A DNA stretch of 64,000 nucleotides, taken from Caenorhabditis elegans. Its lineage: Eukaryota; Nematoda; Chromadorea; Rhabditida; Rhabditidae. A program made the translations under genes and the position numbers. This document shows, one piece after another, positions 12,791-23,330 of this stretch (the stretch's first letter is position 1; the number at the start of each line of letters is the position of its first letter). The stretch covers positions 7,936,001-8,000,000 of the forward strand of contig NC_003283.11 of the NCBI RefSeq assembly GCF_000002985.6, read 5' to 3'. Under the pieces are notes generated by a model. It was given only the letters and a program-made list of their open reading frames with translations. It did not search any database and was not told the DNA's origin.

Positions 12791-13529
12791 AAAATCTCGC
12801 TGCATTTGTTGCTTGGCAATCGAAATAACAACAATTTTGGTAATCTACTGTCAACTGACTCCAGGAATAACTACCAGCTTCAATTTCAATTATGAACTTG
12901 TTGCAATATTACTTAATTTTTCAATAATAGTTGAAAACTTTTCATAAACTCTGACAGAGGAAATGTTCGAATGCATTCCCATTTCAATATATGGTGAATT
13001 GTACATATATCGTCTGAATTGCCCGCGCATGTTGAAAACAAACAAAAATATTCTCAATTCAATTTTATTCGTTGAATATTAAAAACATAAAGAAGTTTGA
13101 TAACATATGTATACTTACAAAACTCAAACTGATCGATCGAATTGTTCGCGAGTTTCTACTCAATATTGTATGTGAAATTTGGGACTACTTTCTCTTCTTC
13201 ATACCATTCTAAGTAGAAGTTGGTTTGTTTCAATTTGCAGACAAGTTTTTCAAGGAAATAATGAAAAGTTAAAAAGTCTAAATATTATAAAAAAACAAAC
13301 AAAAACCTCGTAAAAATCAGCAAAAATAATAGCAAGTTACTGTACATTGAATTGTGGAAGTTAATTATCTGGAAAAGTTTTGAACCGCATTAAAAATAAT
13401 AAGAAATTTCGGGAATTTTTCCAATGTTTGTTCTACTGAAATCAATCATATCAGTAAAATAGAAGGAAATAACGAAAAAGTTCAAGAAGAAAAGAAGTTT
13501 TGATTTAAACGAAAACTGAACAAAAAACA

Positions 13530-13612
13530 CATGGCACAGCACGGCCTCTCTCAATTTCATTTATTTCAAAATTCCTCTTTTTCTCTCACACTCTCTCACG
13601 TGAGATTGAAAA
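13530..13612 (+). repeat. Dispersed repeat fragment (inverted partner at 15.19-15.27 kb)
   Basis: Contains tggcacagcacggcctctct and then a ctctcacactctctcacgtg block. The reverse complement of 15185-15270 shows the same elements (gccacggcctctcttcattt and a ctctc-rich block). These look like two copies of one interspersed repeat in opposite orientation. Confidence 0.5.
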
Positions 13613-13855
13613 TTGAATAATATATGTGTTTTTAAATTAAATTCAAAATATTGACGAAGAAACAACTTTGGTATAAATACTGATTTGTTAGGACCGATAC
13701 CAAATGGTAATTTTTGGACATATTTGATCTCGTAGACAACGGCTCACTATTTCAGTTATCTTTAAAGTAATAAAAAATTCTTCAAAGTTTGGTACAGAGA
13801 AACTGAAGTAGTTACATTTGTAGAAACTTACATAACTTATAAACCTACCGTATTC

Positions 13856-14042
13856 CTATCGTACCCAATTACCGTATTTCCTCTATTAGTCTTGAATGCA
13901 AGACTAATTTTCAAATGACCCGTAGGGGTGCAAGACTAATAGAGTCCGCATGACTGATTTTCGATTGGTCCGTAGGGGTGCAATACTAATAGGGGTGCAA
14001 GACTAATAGGGGTGCAAGACTAATAGAGGAAAAACGGTATAT
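13856..14042. repeat. Dispersed repeat of the ACCGTATTTCCTCTATTAGTCTTGCA type
   Basis: A stretch beginning accgtatttcctctattagt and ending tagaggaaaaacggtat, with internal reiterations of ggggtgcaagactaatag. The two ends are inverted copies of each other. Fragments of the same family occur at about 38540, 43560-43745 and 49345 in this window. Confidence 0.65.
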
Positions 14043-15624
14043 TTTTTGTCGTACACTGATGGAAAACTGATGAGACTTTCCCGACAGGGTTCACAACCTG
14101 AGTTATTCATTGGAGGCCTCGGTTGTAGTCGGTTGCCGACTGTAAAGACGGGATCCCGTACGGGAAAAACAAAAAGTGACATATGAAAAAGGTATCAGAC
14201 GGTATTAATCCATACTTTGTTATTTTTTGCTTCTTTGAGTTGATTGTGCAAACGGATAATTTCGAATACCTTCGTGGCTTCTCTATCTAAGTTTTTCAAA
14301 GCATTGAATCTTTACATAGCTTAAACTATGTATTTTGTGAGAATAGCCAAGTATTATGCACATAGAAAATGTTTCTTGTGTTATCAAGATTATTTTTGTA
14401 GTTTAAAGTTTCTTGATAGCTTTTCTGGTTACCGAGTTATATATTTTCAAAAGCGTTCACATCAACTATTATGCTTGCGGTTGTCCAAAAATTACAATCG
14501 CATTGTCTTAAAACTGAAGTTATTCAATCAGTTTTTGATCAAATCAGGTGATTGACATCTTAATCTCTTCCTTAGAGAATTTTGCAACTTTTGGTGATGT
14601 TGAATTTTTGATTATGTCTTGGTGCGTCTCGTAAAATTAGGAAAACCCGCCAAAAATTGTCGTTTTTTAACGATTTTTGGAGTTTTCAGGCCTAATTCTT
14701 GTTTTGAAGATGCCGACGTCAATTTTCATCAAAAAACCTTCATCAAAAACAGAAAATAATCATAAAAAAATTATCTACAAAATGATGGCTTTCAAATTTC
14801 AAATTTCTTTTTTCAAGGATCACTAGAGGTCCCAAAAAAAATCCATTTTTCGAGGTAGCCTTTTGTTTTTCCGTCTGCCGGCGTCGTGAACATCACTAAC
14901 CTAGATATTTGCATAAAAATAGACACACTTAGTCTTAATTGACAATATATTAATAAAAAATTTAAAGATTTATCAGCGAATCGCCGGCTTTAAACAGTTT
15001 TGTCTGGAGAATCACTAATTTTGAACTTTCACATGTGGGCGTATTCATAGGTGATTTTCAATTTTGCCCTTTTTTCATATAATTTCTATGTGTTTGATCA
15101 GGCAGTTAGTAAATTTTTATTAGATTTTGTTCACTATCAGCCGTTTCCGGTCTATTTTACCGTTTTCAGTACAAATTCGGCTCAAAAAGCTCACTCTCTC
15201 GCCCATGAGAGACGCAGAGACAGTTCATCACGTCAATTTATTTATTTTTTGAAATGAAGAGAGGCCGTGGCACAGTAAAACTTTCGAGGTTAATCGATGA
15301 TATGCCCAGCTTCCATCTTGAGTTTTCAATCAAATTTTGCTGTGTTTTTCTTGTTCATTTTTTATTAATAAAGCTGAGTCTAATTGTGACTACGATTCGT
15401 AACTGAACACTATTTTCAAAATGCCCATCGCCCCATCGCCTGCCCTGGTGTGGTTTTGTAACATTAACTACTCCAACCACTCCAAGGCTGATGGGATTTT
15501 CTCAAACGGCTGATAAATGTAGTCCAATTTTACTGTGAATTGGTTGCAACTGTTTTTTTTTCAAAAAAATTAGAGTTTTATTTGTGTATTTAGTAATTAA
15601 ACAGTTTATCAAAACAAGAATAAA
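14043..15624. other. Intergenic with repeat debris, no gene seen
   Basis: Between lectin copies A and B. It contains a GC-richer patch at about 14090-14170 with a near-palindromic gacgggatcccgtacgggaa, and the inverted partner of the 13.53 kb repeat at about 15185-15270. Open frames are short and without domain character. Confidence 0.5.
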
Positions 15625-16955
15625 TTATTTCATGACCGTGACTCCACAAAGCCAAGAATATATCTGTATTGGAATGACTCCCGGTATTGGATCGCATAGT
15701 TTGCTGGATATCAGCAAACTTTTCACAGAAATATCGGTTTGACGATAGCCAACGCAATCATCATCAGCAGCCTCGAGCCAATTATCAAATGAATAAAGAT
15801 ATGTGTAATTATTTGTTCCATCAGCTTCGAGGTATTTCTAAATTTAATATGATTGACATAAACTGGAAAGTAACAAACCGTTGTTCTATTGCTACACAAT
15901 TCTTGATTCTGATTTGGATTTAATTTGCATTCTCGATTGCGGTGTCCAGCAATAAGCAAGGGTGCATCGTTGTGAAATATAATACCGAGCGCTGAAAATT
16001 TTTCAAAAGTTTTTTGCAGTCACGTTCTGGCATACTGTGCAACCACTCCCGTTCTTCATGGCTGGATATTGCCATGAGACGTCCGTCTGCTTCCTCTCGA
16101 CAATATTTTTCAGCTGCATTTTTTCTCAATGGTGTACCATAATGACACCCATTCATGACTTTCAAGCAAACCGTTTCGTTTTGTCTTCTGAACATTCTCC
16201 AGTTTCCTTGTGGGCACTTTCCGTATTCTGTAAAATTCCATACGACAATCAGATGTTGATTTTTCAGTTTAAAATTTAATATTAAACTTTCCAGCAATTT
16301 TTAATTTTTTAATAAAGGATTGCATCCAACTATTTGCTTATCAGGTATGCCCTCACATTTGTTCCGTTTTTCAGTGTTTTCCAAATGAAACCAAACACAT
16401 TCTTTTCAAAATTTACAAATAATTCAATTTATTATAAGTTTCAGTTTTGCTGATGGAAACTGAGAATCCGGAAAGATAAAGAAAATACGGCGTTTAAAAT
16501 TAAAATGGGAAACGGTTTTGTGGGGTAGAGCTACTGACTTTTTCCATAAGACTTTTTTTAAAAATGAACTATCAATTTTTAGAAAAAATATAAAATTGTG
16601 AGCATAATAAAGCGTTGTAAGTTTTTCATTTTTCAAAAATCCTTATCCCCACGTTCAATACTTTAATGTCAAAAAACTTACGGAGCATGCAAATTTCGTC
16701 GGGTTCAATCTTTTCGTATTCAGCAATAGATTTATTTGTTGCGTCCGGCACATCCTCAAACACATTAAAATTCACGGGACCAGTATCTGAGAAACGTCTC
16801 AGGTGAGTTTCTTCGCTGTTTTCTTCTTTGAAGAAATTATCATAGTCATCCTCATCACTGCTGCTCTCTTCATCGTGCACATGTGTTCTTCTCGTATAAA
16901 AAAAATTGTAGAAGCAGCCTCCGAGAAGGAGTAGAATGAACAGATTGGAGCTCAT
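15625..16955 (-). CDS. C-type lectin-like secreted protein (copy B)
   Basis: Intact paralogue, about 263 aa. Exons: 16682-16955, 16036-16227, 15879-15991, 15625-15837; all phases match (phase 1, 1, 0). Residues 1-20 form a signal peptide (MSSNLFILLLLGGCFYNFF). An acidic Asp/Glu/Ser-rich linker of about 70 residues follows, ending EICML. The lectin-like domain starts at KCPQGNWRMFRRQNETVCLK and includes CREEADGRLMAISSHEEREW, LLIAGHRNREC, FDNWLEAADDDC and the terminal WLCGVTVMK. Unlike copies A and C, the last two exons are fused. Expected role: secreted carbohydrate-binding or immune-type effector, as proposed for many worm C-type lectins; no ligand is predictable. A TATA box lies 32 bp upstream of the ATG. 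Confidence 0.85.
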
Positions 16956-16986
16956 TGAATGTAACGAAAATTGCTTCGAAATCTCG

Positions 16987-16994
16987 TTTTTATA
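16987..16994 (-). promoter_or_regulatory. TATA box of lectin copy B
   Basis: TTATAAAA on the minus strand, 32 bp upstream of the ATG at 16955, the same spacing as in copy A. Confidence 0.6.
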
Positions 16995-17175
16995 AATTTT
17001 TTTCGGATTGTTAAAAAACTATTATTAGTAATAAACTATATGAGTGGTTTGAGTGCATATAGGTCATATATTACCTTTTTTATTATTTCGATCAAACATC
17101 TACTTGAATGTGTGTAGTTTACCATAAAATTCAAATGTCACGATCAAAAAGTAATTACATTTTTATTAGAATACA
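16995..17175. repeat. Duplicated lectin promoter region (copy 2)
   Basis: Close copy of 12595-12790 upstream of lectin copy A, with small substitutions and indels. It is absent upstream of copy C. Confidence 0.75.
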
Positions 17176-17353
17176 GGAAGATTAGGAGGTTCTCGAATTT
17201 TTTTGAAATTCATTTTTAATTGCTCTCATGCTTCTTTCAAAATCAAATGTGTTCCGAAAAAAAAAATTTTAAAAATTATTAATAGAACAATTCAAACACA
17301 AATTTAATTAAGAAATTATGTAATCCAACAACACTCTTCAATGATTGAGATTT

Positions 17354-18652
17354 TTAGTTTCTTCTAGCCAGCTTGCCAAAACTATTCTCAATTGCAGACA
17401 TTTCGAAATTGTCCAACTCAACTTTTGGTAACGAGATTATCTGCGTACTCAAAGTATCAGTGATTGTCTTCACTTCCATAATAATTACAGAAGAGTTTTC
17501 AATTGGATTATCAGAGATTGACGCTTGGAATTTTCCGATTTCATTTCTCAGATCATAAGAAGTAGTCTTGATTTTTCGAGCAACTTCTTGAATGGTTTTG
17601 AGATTTTCTGAAGTGAATTCCGAAAATTGAATAATTGATTCAGCCGACTCATTGAGTGCATTTGTGGCATTTGTTGCATCTTTGTAACATTCCTGAAACA
17701 AGATCATCTTGAATTATGTAAAAGTTGATTGTTGTACAATTATTTAAATAAATTCCAATACATGTATGTTTAATAATTATCAACTTTTTCTTTTTTAAAA
17801 TAAAAACTATTCTGCCCAATTTCCGGATTTGGCAACTAGACCCATTTTTCAAGCATATATTCTTAAACTCACTTTACACATATTGAAGTTTTTCTCGGGT
17901 GCTCTTCTTCCTTTCCTTATTCCGCTAGCGGCATCTCTCAATTTTCCAATAGAATTGATAACTTTCATTCCGTTTTCAGTCAACGATTTCACGTCGAGCA
18001 AACATTGACGCTGGGCTCGATCCTTCTCACTAGAATGAAGAATTATTTGATCATCAGTTTTGTATTTAAGAATCATATTGTTCAGAACAAGATTTTTTTG
18101 AATTTCAATTGTTTCTTCCTTTTCGCGATCAATTTCCAGTGCGTTGAATTTCTTCTCCATTGCCAAATTAGCATCCTCATAATTTTTGAATTCTTTGTCA
18201 GCCGCTAGTTTTCTCTGATTTATTAATTTTTCTTCGGTTGTAGAACTCTAAAAATGTTATAGTCAATCTTTCACAAAACTTTCAGAGTATCAATACTTTT
18301 ATGCCAAAAATGCCACAAATAACAGAACAAGAGTCAAAAATTTAAGATTTTTCATAACTTTCAGTCACATTTTTGGTACATATATTGTCAAATGGGCATT
18401 TCTGTGGGATTGGCCCGTATTTAAATGCAAATTTGATACTCATGTATTCAGAATTTTAAACTATGTAGTACGTAGAAAAACATAGATGACTTTCAAATCT
18501 ATGATAGGTGAAAAATGAGTAATTTTATTTTTTGAAAGTTCCAAAACACTCACATTCATGGCCTCTTCTTGCTCGATCAAAAGTTTTTTGAATAATTTCA
18601 ACAAGAGAATGAGGAGAAAACAGGAGATAACTGAGAAAATGCAATCGAACAT
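17354..18652 (-). CDS. Coiled-coil protein with N-terminal membrane anchor, family unknown
   Basis: Third and last gene of a compact three-gene run. Preferred model: 18554-18652, 17873-18247, 17354-17692, all phase 0, about 270 aa. The first exon encodes MFDCIFSVISCFLLILLLKL, a likely N-terminal transmembrane anchor, and ends at a strong donor (AAT/GTGAGT). The rest is Lys/Glu/Asn-rich, heptad-like helix, including EEKLINQRKLAADKEFKNY and SLTENGMKVINSIGKLRDA. A Cys pair (MCK-ECYKDA) lies at the second exon junction. An alternative first exon at 18317-18355 starts MKNLKFLTLVLLF, signal-peptide-like, but its frame closes on TAA and it needs a weak GTGGC donor. No family was recognised. Exon phases and the helix pattern resemble the two upstream neighbours. 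Confidence 0.6.
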
Positions 18653-18808
18653 TTACGCTTAGCAAGCAAAGGAAGAAGTGTGGGAGTCGATTTCAAATAT
18701 TAAAAATGTTGCATTGATGTTATTGTACTCCGTTTCAGAAAGAAAACTGAGGAAATCTGAGGAATTAAAATTTGGTATGTTGAAACGATTTTCGAAAAAC
18801 TGACAATT

Positions 18809-19309
18809 TTATTCGGTGACGTTTAACACATTTAACAATTTCTCAAAATTTGAATCAATTTCTTTGATGTAATAAACGACAGCTTGTTCAACTTCCACTT
18901 CTGAAATCATGATTTGAAATCCGTTGAAAAGTTGCTTGAGTTCGTCAATTTCTTTACGTTGGCCAATACTGTTTTTGTTGAGAATCAACTTTAATGACTC
19001 CAAATTTGCCAACGCTATGGTGTGTTCTTTCTGAAAATATTTTAATTAAAAAAATGGATGATTTTCGATAGTTCACGAAAATGTGTTTCCATACCTTGCA
19101 ATCATCAAATAAATGTTTGTAATTTGTGTCGTCGGTATATAAATAGTCCTTCTCGCTGTTTTCCAACAAACATGTAACCTAAAATGAATTGATTTCGCTA
19201 ATATTTCTTCATAGGTTAAACTTACTTTTTTGAAAACATCAATCGAATTTTTAATGCTTTTGATAATTGTTCCTACTTTTTGTTCCGTAGTTTCATTGTT
19301 CAGCATCAT
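18809..19309 (-). CDS. Small coiled-coil protein, family unknown
   Basis: Middle gene of the run, 129 aa. Exons: 19226-19309, 19095-19178, 18809-19030, all phase 0. The start MMLNNETTEQKV has a second Met immediately after it. The protein is helical and charged, with KSIKNSIDVFKKVTCLLENS and EIDELKQLFNGFQIMISEVE, and two cysteines (TCLL, DDCK). There is no signal peptide or TM. Its stop codon overlaps an AATAAA. The next gene starts about 155 bp downstream, and the upstream gene ends 170 bp before this start, which is operon-like spacing. The segment NSIDVFKKVTCLLENSEKDY resembles NGIVNIFNDATQFLREDRDD of the upstream gene, suggesting paralogy. Function unknown. Confidence 0.6.
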
Positions 19310-19478
19310 TCAAAAAACAAATAAACGTGTGAAGTTGCGAAATACGAATACATGTGCAAACATGCTCTACTGCCACGACACAAAGCGGGTAAATTGTCGT
19401 TTTAACTTTTACAATGAAAAGAATTTATTATGAAATTGAATGATAGTTGTGAGACAATAAACACGTATGTATAAGGAA

Positions 19479-20322
19479 TCAATACATAGTAGTCAGATCA
19501 CTACTTTTCTTGACGAGCATTTCAATTTTGCTTTCAATGTTTTTGAGTCCAGCTTCTGTTCCTTCAAATACATCTTTGATAGTTTTCCATAAATCTTCCA
19601 CTAGTAACATAATTTCTTTTCCAATATCTTTCCTTTCACGAATTGAGAAATCGATCTTGAAAACTGATAGCTTGAACAAAAGTGTCACGTTTTGATGTAA
19701 ATCGAACAATCGGGTTTGTAGAGACTGAAAATTCAGAGGTACAAATCAAATCTACTAATTGAATAAACCAGAAAATGTGTGGCCGATTCCTCCGAATGAA
19801 CCGAATGTTCAAAATTTACAACGAAATTTCAAGATAAAATCGGAACACTTTAAGAACATTTTTTGGAAAACGTTTTTAAAAATGTTTACAAAGCTTCTTT
19901 GAGAACAAAATATTCTACCCTAATGCCTAACTCCAGAAAAGATCTTGCCCCAACAATGCACATCAAATTCCCTAAAAATTACTGTCTCCCCATAAGGAAA
20001 ACATACTTCCATTGTAGTTTTGAACTCGTCATCTCTATCTTCTCTCAAGAACTGAGTTGCATCATTGAAAATGTTCACAATTCCATTTGTCGTTTTTTCG
20101 ATTTCTTCAATGCACCGGAAGTAGCGAGTTGTCACTTTTGATGTGGCGTGTCTTGTACCAACATTCGCCTGTAAAATTCTTTGAGACATTTGTTTTCCCG
20201 GCACCTTCCCTCAATATAAACTAACTCACATCAATCAATTCCAAAGTTTCCACCTTCGAATAGACATTGCTTGGCACAATGCCATGGGAAGAACGAGGGC
20301 CGGCAAATATACAGTTGCCCAT
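19479..20322 (-). CDS. Small coiled-coil protein with possible N-myristoylation signal, family unknown
   Basis: First gene of the three-gene run, about 166 aa. Exons: 20230-20322, 20007-20168, 19479-19724, all phase 0. The N-terminus MGNCIFAGPRSS fits a Gly2 myristoylation plus Cys4 palmitoylation pattern, which would place the protein at the cytosolic face of a membrane. The remainder is helical, with EEIEKTTNGIVNIFNDATQF, and a C-terminal amphipathic stretch with EAGLKNIESKIEMLVKKS that has heptad spacing. A start further upstream in the same frame is possible because the frame stays open to 20556, but it lacks the myristoylation signature. No family was recognised. Confidence 0.55.
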
Positions 20323-20556
20323 TTTGACATAGAAGAGTGGTGTCCAACAATTCTGCACGGGGGCAAATGTTTGATAATTTGTAAATGGGAAATAAGACAA
20401 TAACAAGCGATAAGAGGAAAAGAAGGGAGCCCCGATCGTTGAATGTGTGTTGCGGGCAATTGTCAGAGAAAACAATGAGACGCAGGAGGCAAAATGTGAT
20501 GCTTTTTTGTTCTGTTTGGAATTATTTTCGATGATTATAAATTCATCGTGACTCAT

Positions 20557-21276
20557 GTTTTTTGTTCAGTGTCAGATGTCAAACTTTTGGTTCGAAAATT
20601 TATGTGTTTCGAGTCAAAACTGAAAATTCGATATTGGAAATCTTACATGACAAGTGTTCATAAAGTCTAATTGATAGAATTCTATACACAATTTCCGCGC
20701 ATCTACCGACCAACTACGAAAAAGTTCAAGGTCTAACTTTTGCATTGTTAGATCATGGTCCAACAATGCTCACAATCGGTGGACGGCATAATCGTTCTGT
20801 GCAATAATTTTTTAACCACGAGACAATTAAAAACTAAAAATTCCTAATGTTGCAAATTGCCCAACTATCCTATGTAGAAAAACTGTGCAAAACATTTTAA
20901 ACAATTTTCATCGTTCATCCCACGTTTTGAGAAAACTATTGCATTGTCGCATGGTTGCATCCCTAAAATGTTTGAATATTAATAGTTAAAACATAAGTAG
21001 ACCATAAAATTCGAAGAAAAATTCGAAAATTCGAAAAAGTAAATCTTACGATTTTATTATCATATTAGCCGCCCACGCCTGATGCTTGCCCCTACTTGAA
21101 CTCTTTTTGACCCGCTCCCTAAGCTTAACAAGAAACAAGTCCAAACAATGTACAAGCTCTCACCAAATTTTGATAGAACCTTGTCAGCTCTAAAAGATGC
21201 GTTGGTGCGGTTAAAATCATTAAAAACCCTCAAAAATTTCCAGAAAAATAGATATTCACGTTTATTAAAATGATAA
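20557..21276. other. Intergenic, no gene seen
   Basis: Spacer between the coiled-coil run and lectin copy C. Only short unsupported open frames. It probably holds the promoter of the coiled-coil run. Confidence 0.5.
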
Positions 21277-22840
21277 TCACATAACTGTAACTCCACAGAG
21301 GAAAATGTTGTACCAATCATGACACGTGAAGTCTTGAATCAGCATGTCAGCGCTGAGTGGTTGAAGAGTGAAATAATTGAGACAGTTGTCTAACACTCTG
21401 AAAATTAACAAAATAATTAAAAGTCATAAAAAATATCTCAACGAGTATGTGATTCTGTTGTGAACAATCGGAAACCATCTCGTATAGAGGAACTTGTTGT
21501 CAGATGTTCCGTTCACTTTTGTAAATGCCTGAAATTTATTTTTATTGAAAGGAAATATTGTGAAAAGGCATATTTTAAGTTTTTTACCAATTGGAGGAAA
21601 TGCGAAAAGCTCGGAAAATGGATTAATTGAGAAAGCTCGTTTTTATTATTGCATATTAAAAAACACAGTAGCTTACTAAACCGCGAACCAATTTTTCTTC
21701 TAGTTTTAAACAGGTATGATGTGTGTATTCTGTCATAAAATAAGTTTCATTGCAAATTTTTTTTCGCGTCATTTTCAATATTTTTTAGCAACAGTCTTGG
21801 CTGAATTTCCGTGGTAATGTAAAACAATCCAACTGTAAATTGTGACAGAAATTTTGCTGGTGAAGCTTTATTTTCTAAATTGAGCTCCATCTCAGTTTTC
21901 AGCTTATCTCAAAATTTTCCTGCATCCAAAAAGAGAAATTTGAAACAAAATTTCACAAATAACAGTCTACATTCTCACTATTTCTTTATTCGATTCACTA
22001 ACCGTTTCTTTATCCTTGCAATCATGTGGTTTCATTTGACAATTTCGACTACGATATCCTGCCACTATCAACCAATGATACGAACTACCTCCGAGTGCCG
22101 TTGCTGAAATCGAATTTTATAACTATTTTTTTTGCAAAATTCTTCTATTAAAAAATGTTACTCAAGTTTTCAGAAAAAATGTTTTCTGATAACTAACACT
22201 TGATCCATTCTCGTTCTTGTTGATTATCAATTGTCATGAGTCGACCATTTGCTTCTTTACGACAAAGTCTTGCAGCAGTGGGTGGATCTATTTTGTTTGG
22301 TGTTCCCATCACACGCAAACATACACTTTCATTTTGACGCTTAAACATCTTCCAATCTCCTTGTGGGCACTTCTTCCGTTCTGAAATCAAATTGTTGTTA
22401 AAACTCTTGCAAAGACTTAAAATGCTTGCCCCTCGCAAGGCATGCTTCTTATATCGGTACGAAAAACAGTCATTTCTTTAATATTCGAAATTTCCAAACA
22501 GAGCATTTTTGCATGCCTGTAAGGGTTATTATAGACAATTTCGTATCATCCACATACCCAAAATACAAATTCCTTCCTGATTCGTATTTTCATATCTATT
22601 GTAAGATTCATCATCTTCATCTTCTACAACATCCCAATCATCGATGTGTACCTTCCGTATCGTTGGTCTACTTGCTCCAACTCTTCTCGGCCTTCCTTGA
22701 GAATCGTAATTGTTGTCATTATCATCCTCATCCTCACAGCTCGGTTCGTCAGGTACGTCATTCCTTGGTCGTCTGCTAGAATCTACGATAGTTACAAAAC
22801 AAGCTCCCAAAAGGAGAATAATGAATAGTTTACCACTCAT
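21277..22840 (-). CDS. C-type lectin-like secreted protein (copy C)
   Basis: Paralogue of the lectin genes at 11.4 and 15.6 kb, about 257 aa. Exons: 22558-22840, 22198-22380, 22003-22103, 21443-21528, 21277-21397, phases 1, 1, 0, 2. Signal peptide MSGKLFIILLLGACFVTIV. The acidic linker contains EDEDDNDNNYDS and ends ICIL. Lectin-like domain: KKCPQGDWKMFKRQNESVCL, NGRLMTIDNQQEREW, LIVAGYRSRNC, and the terminal FLCGVTVM. The exon structure equals that of copy A. The three-gene coiled-coil run separates it from copies A and B, so either the lectins or the coiled-coil genes were inserted after an older duplication. It shares the TATA spacing but not the long promoter block. Likely secreted; ligand unknown. 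Confidence 0.85.
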
Positions 22841-22870
22841 GGTAAATGATAAAATCTACTGTATTCATCA

Positions 22871-22878
22871 CTTTTATA
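22871..22878 (-). promoter_or_regulatory. TATA box of lectin copy C
   Basis: TATAAAAG on the minus strand, about 31 bp upstream of the ATG at 22840, matching the position of the element in copies A and B. Confidence 0.55.
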
Positions 22879-23330
22879 TCATTTATTGGACACTATACAG
22901 TTATCAAATTTTAATCGTTTTTGAAATATTAAATGTTTTAATGTTCTCAATAAACTGATTTATTGTTAAAGTCAAAGATCTAGTGATCTGAAATTCGATA
23001 ACTCTCACTTTTTCGGTTGTGGATCCGGAATGAAGTCAGAAAAAGGGATACCACAACAGGTTATAAATAAAAAGTAAAACTAAAATAGAAGCACATTTGA
23101 AAGTAATACAGATTAATTCGCCAGATAACCTGAATATCTTCGTGAAGTTTTTCGGTGGTTAGCAAAAGCATATCTCGACTTTCAAATCTTCATAAACAGA
23201 TAAAAATCCGAATCCGCCCCCGCTGTTCCTGTGTGAGAGTTATTAGTGAAATTCAGACGTTTTCACTTCATTCCGCTCATTTTCTTTCTTGTCATCCATC
23301 AACGTTTTTATTTTCGCACTGAGACAATTC

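Noticed and set aside
18317-18355. MKNLKFLTLVLLF exon as the true start of the last coiled-coil gene
   Set aside because: It looks like a signal peptide, but the frame closes on TAA and needs a poor GTGGC donor. The 18554-18652 exon has a strong donor and correct phase, so I kept that as primary.
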